Shown: positions 53,109 to 61,261 of the stretch, piece by piece
Layout of the letters: each line of letters starts with the position of its first letter
Position numbering within the stretch: the first letter of the stretch is position 1
Assembly: GCA_963754955.1 (NCBI GenBank)
Contig: CAVWHY010000012.1
Location: 1,178,001-1,242,000, forward strand
Reading direction: 5' to 3'
DNA from: CAVQJU01 sp963754955
GTDB taxonomy: Bacteria > Acidobacteriota > Vicinamibacteria > Vicinamibacterales > CAVVIG01
Length of the DNA stretch: 64,000 nt
Notes under the pieces: model-generated
What the model was told of the DNA's origin: nothing
Database searches by the model: none
What the model saw: only the letters and a program-made list of their open reading frames with translations
Program-made: the position numbers and the translations under genes

Positions 53109-53189
53109 TTTGAACCACTAAGATCGCAAAGGACACAAAGCAACCCGATGTTTCTCCTTTGTGAGCTTCGTGATCTTTGTGGTTAAAAG
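53109..53189. repeat. Dispersed hairpin repeat, type II copy (CACAAAG/CTTTGTG variant)
   Basis: TTGAACCACTAAGATCGCAA is mirrored by GTGATCTTTGTGGTTAAA over about 80 bases. It lies between two minus-strand genes. It is a diverged relative of the elements at 58330 and 59734. Confidence 0.65.
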
Positions 53190-53204
53190 TATGGCGCATC
53201 CGGA

Positions 53205-54062
53205 TCAGTGTTTCCGAATGAAGTTCAGGACGGCGCGGTTGAAGACGTCAGGTTGTTCCCAGTAGGTCGAGTGACCGGCTTCCGGGACGACGACGGTTTC
53301 GGCGTGCTTGATGCGCGCGGCGAACATCCTCATCACGGGCGGCGGCGCGAACATGTCGGCGTCGCCGGTCAGCAGCAGCGCCGGAACCGTGATGGTTTCG
53401 AGAAGCGCGAAGGTGATGCGGTTCTTGAGCGGCTGTGCCGGGGCCGCGGGTCCCGGCGGGCGGCTGAGGTGCTCGAGCTCCACCCATCGGCGCGTGCCGT
53501 CGGGGTTGCCGGCGCGATACGACGGCGACACCTCGCGCAGTTCGGCGGGCATCGCCGTGAATTCGGGCGGGCGGATGCGGCGCCCGAGCTCGACGAACGA
53601 TTCGTCCTGCACGCCGCCGATGCTGTTGGCGACGACGAAGCTGCGCAGGCGCTTTGGAAATGAGAGCGCCGTGTCGAACGCCACGAACCCCCCTGCCGCG
53701 GTGCCGACCAGGTGGAATCGATCGATGTGGAGGTGATCCATCAGGGCGATCAGGTCGTCGGCCGCCGTGCCGGGCGCCGCGCCGGGCGCGCTCTCGGTCC
53801 TGCCCCAGCCGCGGCGGTCGAAGGAGATGACGCGGAAGCCAGCCTTGGTGAACGCCGGGATCTGGTGCTCCCAGGCACGGACGCTGCCTGTGGCGGCATG
53901 CAGCAGCACCACCGGCACGCCCATGCCACCCGTGTCGATATAGAACAACCGGACGCCCGGAAGGTCCGCGTGCTGTTCGGCGATTTGTGGCGCCTGCCCG
54001 CGCGCGGACACGGCTGCCAGCAGCAGGATCGCGGGAATCGTGAGCCACCGCGCGTTGAACAT
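53205..54062 (-). CDS. Alpha/beta-hydrolase-fold protein lacking the Ser nucleophile
   Basis: This 285-residue exported protein has oxyanion-loop sequence (VVLLHAATGSVRAWEHQIPA), acid region (LLLTGDADMFAPPPV) and a final His (EAGHSTYWEQP). The nucleophile elbow reads GTAAGG in place of GxSxG, so the serine is Ala. The fold is otherwise complete. It may be non-catalytic, or use a different mechanism. Confidence 0.82.
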   Translation of the reverse strand: MFNARWLTIPAILLLAAVSARGQAPQIAEQHADLPGVRLFYIDTGGMGVPVVLLHAATGSVRAWEHQIPAFTKAGFRVISFDRRGWGRTESAPGAAPGTAADDLIALMDHLHIDRFHLVGTAAGGFVAFDTALSFPKRLRSFVVANSIGGVQDESFVELGRRIRPPEFTAMPAELREVSPSYRAGNPDGTRRWVELEHLSRPPGPAAPAQPLKNRITFALLETITVPALLLTGDADMFAPPPVMRMFAARIKHAETVVVPEAGHSTYWEQPDVFNRAVLNFIRKH

Positions 54063-54150
54063 CCCCAGCCCCCAGCCCCAGCCCCAGCCCCCAGTCCCCA
54101 GTCCCCAGCCTCTAGCCTCTAGCCTCTAGCCTCTGGCCTCTGGCCCCGAG
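54062..54150. repeat. Low-complexity CCCCAG/CCTCTAG repeat
   Basis: Tandem CCCCAGCCCCCAGTCCCCAG units run into CCTCTAGCCTCTAG. They separate the hydrolase and sulfotransferase starts, where divergent promoters should be. Similar to 48857-48935. Confidence 0.7.
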
Positions 54151-54185
54151 GATTCTACTGCGGTAGCATGCGTCGCGGCTGAACC

Positions 54186-55178
54186 ATGGCCTACAAGCGA
54201 CACCCGCCATCCTTGCCCGCCCAGGTGATCTTTGGCGCCCTGATTGGCGGTGTGATGGGCCCACTCATCCGGTTCCAGGAGCGGCGCGGCGCGGCGGTGA
54301 AGTTCTTCGGGCGGCAGCACGACATCCAGGACAAGCGCACGCGCAAGAAGAACCCGTTCCTGCGGTACAACCCGGGCCCGCAGGACGTGTTCGTGATGAC
54401 GTACGCGAAGAGCGGCACGAACTGGATGATGCAGATTGCGCTGCAGCTCATCTACCACGGCAAGGGCGAGTACGAGCACCTGCACGAAATCGTGCCGTGG
54501 CCCGACACGACGATCATGCCGTTCTTCATGAAGAGGTACGCGATCCCAATCGAGGAGGCGACGCACTGGGAGCAGTCGCCCGAACGGAAGCGCGTGATCA
54601 AGACGCACTTCAACTGGGACATGCTGCCGTATTCGGATCAGGCCCGGTACATCGCCGTCATCCGCGATCCGAAGGATGTCTTCGTGTCCAATTACCTGTT
54701 CGTCAAAGACGGCGTCTACGGCTCGGCGATGCCGTCCGTGAACACATGGTATGACCTGTTCCTGTCGCAGCAGTTCCCGCTCGGTGGATGCTGGGCGGCC
54801 AATACCGGCGGGTACTGGGCCGAGCGGCACCGGCCGAACGTATTGATCGTCTCGTTCAAGTCGATGAAACGCGATCTGCGTGGTGTTGTCGCGAAGGTCG
54901 CACAGTTTCTCGACATCGAGGCCTCGGACGCGCTCATCGACGAGGTGTGCCGGCTGTCGTCGTTCGAGTACATGAAGCAGAACGATCGCAAGTACGCAAT
55001 GGGGCAGCTCGTGCCGTGGCGCGAGCCGGGAGCGATGATCCGCAAGGGCGCGCACGGCGGGTCGTCCGAGATGCTGAGCCCGGAGCGCCAGCGCCAGATC
55101 GACCAGCACTTCATCGCCGAGCTCCGCCGCCTCGGTTCGGATTTTCCGTACGAAGAATTCTGCGATCTTGCCAAGTAG
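54186..55178 (+). CDS. PAPS-dependent sulfotransferase
   Basis: This 330-residue protein resembles cytosolic sulfotransferases. The 5'-phosphosulfate loop TYAKSGTNWM, the 3'-phosphate region YIAVIRDPKDVFVSNY and a C-terminal RKGAHGG (the RKGxxG motif) are present. A His in VIKTHFNWDM is the likely catalytic base. The N-terminus adds a hydrophobic stretch of about 30 residues. It transfers sulfate to an unknown acceptor. Confidence 0.85.
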   Translation: MAYKRHPPSLPAQVIFGALIGGVMGPLIRFQERRGAAVKFFGRQHDIQDKRTRKKNPFLRYNPGPQDVFVMTYAKSGTNWMMQIALQLIYHGKGEYEHLHEIVPWPDTTIMPFFMKRYAIPIEEATHWEQSPERKRVIKTHFNWDMLPYSDQARYIAVIRDPKDVFVSNYLFVKDGVYGSAMPSVNTWYDLFLSQQFPLGGCWAANTGGYWAERHRPNVLIVSFKSMKRDLRGVVAKVAQFLDIEASDALIDEVCRLSSFEYMKQNDRKYAMGQLVPWREPGAMIRKGAHGGSSEMLSPERQRQIDQHFIAELRRLGSDFPYEEFCDLAK

Positions 55179-55230
55179 GGCGGCCCTTTCAGGCCTGCAG
55201 AGACAGCAGGCCTGAAGGCCTGCACTACTT
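55176..55230. repeat. Dispersed palindromic repeat, type I, as a hairpin of two copies
   Basis: GGCGGCCCTTTCAGGCCTGC faces GCAGGCCTGAAGGCCTGCAC with AGAGACA between. It lies between convergent sulfotransferase and dehydratase genes, so it could act as a bidirectional terminator. Confidence 0.7.
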
Positions 55231-56910
55231 CTGTTCTATCAATACGGCGCCGGTGGACATCGGCTGCACGCTGCGCTGGTAGATCGACAGATACCCCTTC
55301 GACTTCGGCAGGGCGGGCTCGCCTCGCAGGACGCGCCGCGCGATCAGATCCGCTTCGGGCACGTCGAGATCGAGCGTGCGCGCGTCCACGTCGATCCGGA
55401 TGCGATCGCCGTTCTCGACGAGCGCCAGCGGTCCGCCGACCGCCGACTCAGGCGACACCTCGGCGACCATGATGCCCTTGAGGCACAGCCCTGAGAGCTG
55501 GCCGTCGCTGACGAACGCGACGTCGTCGGTCAGTCCCGCGGCGTCGAGCGCGAACACCACGCGTGACGCCGGTCCCGCCATTCCCGGTCCGCCCTTGGGG
55601 CCCATGCCGCGGACGACGAGCGCATGGCCCGGCCGGACGTCGCCCTTCGCGATGCCTTCGATCGCCGCGAGGCCGTTCTCGTACACGATCGCGGTGCCCT
55701 CGAAACGCGTCTTCCTGCCCGGTCCGCGCACGCCCAGTTTCACGATCGCGCTTTCCGGCGCCAGCGATCCGTGCAGCACGACGATGGGCGGCTTGTCGGA
55801 GAAGGGCCGCTCGATCGGACGAATCACGTCCTCGTCCGACACGATCACGTCAGCCAGGTTGTCCCGGACGGTGCGGCCTGTCACGGTCAGCGCGTCGAGA
55901 TCGAGCCGCGACTCGAGCTGTTTCATCAGCGCCCGTCCGCCGCCGGCCGCTTCGAACGCTTCGATCGTGTCCGACCCGTTCGGGCTGACGGCGCTCAGCA
56001 CGGGCACGTCTTCGCCGAGATCGTTGAAGAGCTGGAAGACATCCACGTCCACGCCCGATTCGATCGCCGTCGCCTGCAGGTGCTTGATGCAGTTGATCGA
56101 TCCGCTCACGGCCAGCACCGCCGCCGCGGCATTGCGGAACGCGCCGGGCGTCAGGATGTCGCGCGGCTTGAGATCGTCCCACACCATTTCCACGATGCGC
56201 CGGCCCGAGCGGCGCGCGAAGTCGAACATCTTCGGACTGTTCGCGAGCACGGGCGCGCAGCCGGGCAGCGCCATGCCGAGTGCCTCGCAGACGATGTGCA
56301 TCGAGTTGGCCGTGCCCATGCCCGAGCAGACACCCGGTCCGCCGATTGCGTGATCGCACATGCCGCGGAGCGACTCCTTCGAGAGCTTGCCGAACATGGC
56401 CTGAACGGATCCCAGGAACACGTCTTCGATGTCGACGTGCTTGCCCTCGAAGTGCCCGCTCGGCTGGTAACCGCACATCACGAGGATGGTCGGTACGTTG
56501 AACCGGCCTGCAGCCATCAGGTGCGCCGGCGGCGTCTTGTCGCACGACGACAGGCACACCATGCCGTCGAGCTGCGCGCCTTCGACGGCGATTTCCATGT
56601 CGTTGACGATCAGGTCGCGGCTCGCGAGCATGTAACCGCCGCTCGCGCCTGCGCTGATGATGAAGTCGCTTGGCGCAGCCGTCCGGATCTCGAACGGCAG
56701 GCCGCCGGCGTCGCGCACCGCGTCCTTGACGACCTTCGCGATCCCGTCGAGGTGGCTGAAGCAGATCGCCAGCTCGGACGAGCTGTTGACGACGGCGATC
56801 TTCGGTTTCAGCATGTCCTCGTCGGTGAGGCCGAGCGCTTTCCACTGGGCGCGGCGCACCGCTTCGCGCGGCGACCCGGGCTCGAAATTACTTCTCAGCG
56901 CCTTCTTCAT
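55225..56910 (-). CDS. IlvD/Edd-family dehydratase
   Basis: This 561-residue [Fe-S] dehydratase acts on dihydroxy acids or sugar acids. Conserved Cys motifs are SSCDKTPPAHLMAAGR and GVCSGMGTANSMHIVCEALG, with a further Cys in ELAICFSHLDG. C-terminal substrate residues appear in FVSDGQLSGLCLKG. ATG 56910 (MKKALRSNFEPG) is chosen over 56931. It diverges from the MFS gene with only 21 bases between starts. The catabolic neighbours suggest a sugar-acid substrate rather than a branched-chain amino acid role. Confidence 0.88.
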   Translation of the reverse strand: MKKALRSNFEPGSPREAVRRAQWKALGLTDEDMLKPKIAVVNSSSELAICFSHLDGIAKVVKDAVRDAGGLPFEIRTAAPSDFIISAGASGGYMLASRDLIVNDMEIAVEGAQLDGMVCLSSCDKTPPAHLMAAGRFNVPTILVMCGYQPSGHFEGKHVDIEDVFLGSVQAMFGKLSKESLRGMCDHAIGGPGVCSGMGTANSMHIVCEALGMALPGCAPVLANSPKMFDFARRSGRRIVEMVWDDLKPRDILTPGAFRNAAAAVLAVSGSINCIKHLQATAIESGVDVDVFQLFNDLGEDVPVLSAVSPNGSDTIEAFEAAGGGRALMKQLESRLDLDALTVTGRTVRDNLADVIVSDEDVIRPIERPFSDKPPIVVLHGSLAPESAIVKLGVRGPGRKTRFEGTAIVYENGLAAIEGIAKGDVRPGHALVVRGMGPKGGPGMAGPASRVVFALDAAGLTDDVAFVSDGQLSGLCLKGIMVAEVSPESAVGGPLALVENGDRIRIDVDARTLDLDVPEADLIARRVLRGEPALPKSKGYLSIYQRSVQPMSTGAVLIEQK

Positions 56911-56931
56911 TCCGCGTAATCTATCCCACAA

Positions 56932-58332
56932 ATGAGGCCGGCAACCAGTCAGCAGTCGGCAGTCGGCAGTCAGCAGTCAGCAGCCGACAGCCAGTCGGCA
57001 GCCGAGCCACCAGCCACGAGCCACGAGCCACCAGTCCCGAGCCTCCTTTCGGAGCAGTGGTACTGGTACTACGTCCTCGGGCTGCTGACGCTCTGCTACG
57101 TCGCCAACGTCGTCGATCGGTCGCAGGTGCTGGCGGCGTCGCTGCAGGCCATCAAGCGCGAGTTCGGCGCTACCGACGCGCAGCTGGGCATCCTCAGCGG
57201 TCTGCCGTTTGCAATCTTCTACTCCTTCCTCGGCATTCCCATCGCGGCGTGGGCGGATCGGTCCAGCCGGCGCAACGTGCTGGCGTGGTCGTGCGCGCTA
57301 TGGAGCGCTGCGACGGGCGTGTGCGGCATGGCCGTCAACTTCGGGATGCTGTTCGGCGCGCGCGTGTTCACGGCCATCGGCGAGGCTGGAGGCAGCCCGC
57401 CGTCGCACTCGCTCATCTCGGACTATTTTCCGAAGCTCAAGCGGGGAACGGCATTTTCGATCTTCGCGCTGGCGGTGCCGATCGGGACGTCAATCGGCGC
57501 CGCGGTCGGCGGCTGGGGCACGCAGCACCTCGGATGGCGCGCCACGTTCTACCTGGTCGGCTTCCCGGGCGTCATCCTCGCGCTGCTCGTGCGGATGACG
57601 GTCATCGAGCCGCCACGCGGGTACGCGGACTTCGGCGGGAAGATCGTCGAGAAGAAAAAGGCGCCGCCGGTGCTGGACGTGCTGTCGTTCATGTTCCGGC
57701 GGCCGTCGTTCGTGCACCTCAGCCTCGCCGCCGCCCTGCACTCCGTGGTCTGGTATGCGTCGGGGGCATTCAACAACGCGTTCTTCCAGCGGTCGCACGG
57801 CATGTCCGCATTGCAGGCGGGCGGCTGGATTTCGCTGTTCAGCGCGATCGGCGGCCTCGGGACGTTCTTCGGCGGCTACATGGCCGATCGGTTGAGCAAG
57901 CGCCACAACGACCGCCGCTGGTATATGTGGATTCCCGGCATCGCCACGCTGCTGTGCGTGCCGTTCCAGTTCGTCGCGTACCTGTCGGGGGATCTCACGC
58001 TCGTGCTCCCGATGTTCGGCGTGATGACGTTCATGGCCGCGGTGTTCTTCGGGCCGTCGTTCGCGATGACGCAGGCGATCGCGACGCTGCGGATGCGGTC
58101 CGTCGCGACGTCGCTGCTGCTGCTCGTGCAGACGCTGATTGGCCAGGGTATCGGTCCGTGGGTGGCCGGCTTCATCAGCGACAAGCTCGGGCCGTCCATG
58201 GGCCGCGGCTCCCTCCGCTACTCGCTCGTCATCGTCGGCCTGGTGAACATCTGGGCCGCGCTGCACTACCTCATCGGCGCGCGCACGCTGCGCAACGACC
58301 TCGAGACGACAGAGAAACTGGCGGCGGTCTAA
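56932..58332 (+). CDS. Major facilitator transporter (spinster-like), with repeat-encoded N-terminus
   Basis: This protein of 466 residues has about 12 membrane helices. MFS landmarks are LTLCYVANVVDRSQVLAASL, IPIAAWADRSSRRNVLAWSC and GARVFTAIGEAGGSPPSHSL. The first ~38 residues are encoded by a low-complexity CAGTCGG/CCACGAG repeat (QQSAVGSQQSAADSQSAAEP). No other start lies between the repeat and the first helix. It probably imports an acid substrate for the adjoining dehydratases. Confidence 0.87.
   Translation: MRPATSQQSAVGSQQSAADSQSAAEPPATSHEPPVPSLLSEQWYWYYVLGLLTLCYVANVVDRSQVLAASLQAIKREFGATDAQLGILSGLPFAIFYSFLGIPIAAWADRSSRRNVLAWSCALWSAATGVCGMAVNFGMLFGARVFTAIGEAGGSPPSHSLISDYFPKLKRGTAFSIFALAVPIGTSIGAAVGGWGTQHLGWRATFYLVGFPGVILALLVRMTVIEPPRGYADFGGKIVEKKKAPPVLDVLSFMFRRPSFVHLSLAAALHSVVWYASGAFNNAFFQRSHGMSALQAGGWISLFSAIGGLGTFFGGYMADRLSKRHNDRRWYMWIPGIATLLCVPFQFVAYLSGDLTLVLPMFGVMTFMAAVFFGPSFAMTQAIATLRMRSVATSLLLLVQTLIGQGIGPWVAGFISDKLGPSMGRGSLRYSLVIVGLVNIWAALHYLIGARTLRNDLETTEKLAAV
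56942..57045. repeat. Low-complexity CAGTCGG / GCCACGA repeat inside a coding start
   Basis: Tandem CAGTCGGCAGTCAGCAGTCA units, then AGCCACGAGCCACGAGCCAC. The second unit also occurs at 41283-41312. It encodes the predicted N-terminus of the MFS gene. Confidence 0.7.
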
Positions 58333-58409
58333 TCACGAAGACACGAAGATCACGAAGATCTGATTTCGCGAGATAAGCCGTCTTCGTGCCCTTCGTGACT
58401 TCGTGATTA
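58330..58409. repeat. Dispersed hairpin repeat, type II copy
   Basis: TAATCACGAAGACACGAAGA is mirrored by CTTCGTGACTTCGTGATTA around a 25-base loop region. It lies between the MFS and aconitase X genes. Confidence 0.75.
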
Positions 58410-58424
58410 AGATCAGGGTACAAC

Positions 58425-59720
58425 GTGGCTGTGAAGCTGACCGATGCCGAGAAAGAAATGCTCGATGGCCGCATGGGGAAGGCGACCCAGAAGGCGATGG
58501 AGTTGCTGGTGCGCTACGCCGACGCGCTGGGCGCCGAGCGGTTCGTGGACACGAACAACGTCGCCGGCGTTCCGGGATCGGCCAACCCATTTCTCCAGAA
58601 CTACTACAAGGACCAGGGCACGAGCGAACGGGACGCGATATTTTCGTTCTTCGATCTCGACTCCGACGAACTGATCGAACCGCCGCAGGCGCTGGTGCAG
58701 ACGTGCTGCCTGCAGGGCGGCGCGGACCCCGACAACTGGGAAACGCTGGGCACGAAGCCCGACGTGTTTCAGATCTACAAGGCCCGCGAGGACTTTGCAG
58801 CCAGCCACGGCGTCAAGATCCTCAAAACGTGCACGCCCTACGTCGTCGGGAACACGCCGGCGAGGGGCGAGCATTGCGCGTGGATGGAGAGCTCGGCGGT
58901 CGTCTATTGCAACTCGGTGCTCGGGGCGCGCACGAACACCGAGGGGCGCGAGAGCACGAGCGCCGCGATGCTCACGGGCAAGATCCCGGACTGGGGGTTC
59001 CACCGCACCGATTATCGCTACGGCACGCACCACATCGAGGTCGACGTGCCGGTGGAGAGCGTCATGGACTGGGGCATGCTGGGCTACTTCGTCGGCGACG
59101 TCGTCCAGGAACACATCCCGATGCTCACCGGGAGATTCGGCGTGCCCGATCTCGTCCGCCACAAGCACTTCGGGGCGGCGGCCGCGTCATCTGGCGGCGT
59201 CGAGCTCTATCACCTGATCGGGGTCACGCCCGAGGCGCCGACGCTCGAGGCGGCCGGCGGAAACCGCAAGGCTGCGGCGACGTTCACCTACGGACCGGCG
59301 GAGCGCCGCCGGACCTACGATGCGATTAACGCCAGCGCCAGCGACACGACCGTGGATTACGTGATGCTCGGCTGCCCGCACGCGGCGCTCGAGCAGATCG
59401 AGGAAGCGTGCCGGCTCCTTGCCGGGCGACGAGTCAGCGCCAACAGCGCGCTGTGGATCTTCACGTCGCGAACGGTGCGGGAATTGGCCGACGCGCGCGG
59501 GTACTCGAAGACGATTGCCGACGCCGGCGGCGTGCTGATGACCGACACCTGTTCGGCCTTCGCGCAGGCGATTCCACCGGGCACGAAGGTCGCAGCGCTC
59601 GACTCCGCGAAGCAGGCCCACTACCTGCCGGCGATCATGAACATCGAGGCGTGGTTCGGTTCCACTGCGGATTGCATCAATGCCGCGGTCACAGGCAAGT
59701 GGAACCCGGAACCATTGTGA
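58425..59720 (+). CDS. Aconitase X catalytic subunit (AcnX large, DUF521)
   Basis: This 431-residue protein is the large part of an aconitase X-type dehydratase. Family blocks are MAMELLVRYADALGAERFVD-like (MELLVRYADALGAERFVDTN), LKTCTPYVVGNTPARGEHCA, WMESSAVVYCNSVLGARTNT and LMTDTCSAFAQAIPPGTKVA. The Cys residues can bind an Fe-S cluster. Characterised members dehydrate cis-3-hydroxy-L-proline or mevalonate 5-phosphate. It starts with GTG. The swivel subunit follows after a repeat. Confidence 0.9.
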   Translation: MAVKLTDAEKEMLDGRMGKATQKAMELLVRYADALGAERFVDTNNVAGVPGSANPFLQNYYKDQGTSERDAIFSFFDLDSDELIEPPQALVQTCCLQGGADPDNWETLGTKPDVFQIYKAREDFAASHGVKILKTCTPYVVGNTPARGEHCAWMESSAVVYCNSVLGARTNTEGRESTSAAMLTGKIPDWGFHRTDYRYGTHHIEVDVPVESVMDWGMLGYFVGDVVQEHIPMLTGRFGVPDLVRHKHFGAAAASSGGVELYHLIGVTPEAPTLEAAGGNRKAAATFTYGPAERRRTYDAINASASDTTVDYVMLGCPHAALEQIEEACRLLAGRRVSANSALWIFTSRTVRELADARGYSKTIADAGGVLMTDTCSAFAQAIPPGTKVAALDSAKQAHYLPAIMNIEAWFGSTADCINAAVTGKWNPEPL

Positions 59721-59733
59721 TTCGGGATTCTCT

Positions 59734-59816
59734 TTTCACGAAGACACGAAGGTCACGAAGCCATTGCTATAGACCCGAAAGAAGTCTTCGTGTTCTTCGT
59801 GCCTTCGTGACGAAGG
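59734..59816. repeat. Dispersed hairpin repeat, type II copy
   Basis: TTTTCACGAAGACACGAAGG is mirrored by CTTCGTGCCTTCGTGACGAA across about 80 bases. It lies between the two aconitase X subunit genes, inside what should be one transcript. Confidence 0.75.
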
Positions 59817-59820
59817 GCTG

Positions 59821-60234
59821 ATGATGAAGATCGTCATACACGGTCGCAAGGTCGTTGGCGGGCGGGCGGAGGGAGAGGCGCTCGTGACGCGCGAGACGAT
59901 CCCGGGGTGGGGTGGGGTGAACCCGGTGCAGGGTGTGATCACCGAAACGCGCCACGAACTGCGGGGCGTCAGCTTCAAGGACAAGATCCTCGTCTGCCGC
60001 GGCGCCAAGGGCTCGTCGGGCTGGTCGGCGATGTTCCACACGGCGCGCCTCGCGGGCACCGCGCCAAAGGCGCTCGTCTTCAACGAGATGACGACGAAGA
60101 TCGCGCTTGGCGCCGTGGTGATGCGCGTGCCGAGCGTCACGGATCTCGATCGCGACCCGCTCGACATCATCGAGACCGGCGACTGGGTGACGGTCGATGG
60201 CGACAAGGGAACCGTGGAGGTCGTGAAGCGTTAA
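59821..60234 (+). CDS. Aconitase X swivel subunit (AcnX small, DUF126)
   Basis: This 137-residue protein supplies the swivel domain that completes the active site. Typical blocks are GGRAEGEALVTRETIPGWGG, GVSFKDKILVCRGAKGSSGW and LDIIETGDWVTVDGDKGTVE. ATG 59824 is an equally good start. It ends one base before the IclR gene, so the regulator is coupled to the enzyme genes. Confidence 0.9.
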   Translation: MMKIVIHGRKVVGGRAEGEALVTRETIPGWGGVNPVQGVITETRHELRGVSFKDKILVCRGAKGSSGWSAMFHTARLAGTAPKALVFNEMTTKIALGAVVMRVPSVTDLDRDPLDIIETGDWVTVDGDKGTVEVVKR

Positions 60235-60235
60235 G

Positions 60236-61075
60236 ATGAACGCGATGAGCGGTCCCCGCCCGGAACAGCCGCAGGTCAAGATTCTCGACAAGGCCGTGCG
60301 CGTCCTGATGCTCTTCACCCCCGAGCAGCCGGAGTGGGGCGTCACCAGCATCGCGCGCCAGGTGGACATGTCCAAGAGCACCGTCCACCGCATCCTGCGG
60401 GTGTTCGAACAGCACGGGTTTCTCACGCAGAATCCCGAGACACGCCGCTTCCGCCTCGGCCTCGCCGGCATCGAGCTCGGACGCCGTGCGCAGGTCGGGC
60501 TCGAACTGCGGCGCATCGCGCTCCCGATCATGGAGCAGTTGAGCGCCGTCAGCGGCGAGACGGTGCTGCTCCAGGTCGTCAGCCCCGAGGGCGATCGCGT
60601 CGTCTGTATCGAACGCGTGCAGCAACGACGCGGGTTGCGCCTGATCCTCGACGTCGGTTCCACGGCGCCGCTGTATGCGGGCTGTTCGTCGAAGGTGCTG
60701 CTCGCGTACCTCAGTCAGGACGTCATCGATCACGTGTTGAGCGGGGAGTTGCACCCGATGACGGCGCACACCGTGATCGATCCCGACGCGATCCGCGCGC
60801 AGCTCGAAGAAATCCGCCGCAATGGGTACGCGGTGTCCTTCGAAGAGACCGACGAAGGCGTGGCCGGCGTGTCCGTGCCCGTCCGCGACTCGCGCGATCA
60901 CGTGATCGCGGGCCTCTCGGTATCGGGGCCCATGACACGCGTGAACGCGTCGACGATCGATCACTACACGGAACTCGCGCGCGAAGGCGCCCGCCGCATC
61001 GCAGCCGAACTCGGCCATCAGCCGTCTCGGATCGCCCCCTCACACCCCCTCGAACTCGTCGGCGCCCGAACGTAG
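60236..61075 (+). CDS. IclR-family transcriptional regulator
   Basis: This 279-residue protein has an N-terminal winged helix (WGVTSIARQVDMSKSTVHRI) and a C-terminal effector domain (PLYAGCSSKVLLAYLSQDVI, GYAVSFEETDEGVAGVSVPV). IclR proteins control aromatic and acid catabolism. It lies directly after the aconitase X genes and before the molybdenum hydroxylase operon, whose upstream inverted repeat at 61224-61258 is a candidate site. ATG 60245 is an alternative start. Confidence 0.9.
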   Translation: MNAMSGPRPEQPQVKILDKAVRVLMLFTPEQPEWGVTSIARQVDMSKSTVHRILRVFEQHGFLTQNPETRRFRLGLAGIELGRRAQVGLELRRIALPIMEQLSAVSGETVLLQVVSPEGDRVVCIERVQQRRGLRLILDVGSTAPLYAGCSSKVLLAYLSQDVIDHVLSGELHPMTAHTVIDPDAIRAQLEEIRRNGYAVSFEETDEGVAGVSVPVRDSRDHVIAGLSVSGPMTRVNASTIDHYTELAREGARRIAAELGHQPSRIAPSHPLELVGART

Positions 61076-61261
61076 CCACACCGGGGAGGATCGGCCGGCA
61101 GGCCCGAAGGCCGCACTACCCGCGAACATCGGTCTTGCTTCTCGTAACCAGAGTTCTCCTTTAGCAACAACGACTTACGGAGTGTTTTCGTTCTTGACGG
61201 ACGCCGTTTGCCATGGCAGAGTGTTCCACATTGTGGTTAGTCATCCCACAGTGAGGAACAA
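61076..61261. other. Intergenic region with type I repeat and promoter
   Basis: CGGCAGGCCCGAAGGCCGCA at about 61096-61119 is a diverged copy of the type I repeat. TTGACG at 61194-61199 is a weak -35 candidate. The inverted repeat at 61224-61258 follows, then GAGGAA before the next start. Confidence 0.5.
61224..61258. promoter_or_regulatory. Imperfect inverted repeat before the molybdenum hydroxylase operon
   Basis: TTCCACATTGTGG is followed after eight bases by CCCACAGTGAGGAA, its imperfect inverse (11 of 13 positions). It ends three bases before the start of the FAD subunit. Size and position fit an IclR-type operator; binding is inferred. Confidence 0.5.

Noticed and set aside
48857..57045. 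CRISPR-like arrays in the CCCCAG and CAGTCGG tracts
   Set aside because: Units are 5-8 bases, degenerate and without unique spacers; no cas genes are present.
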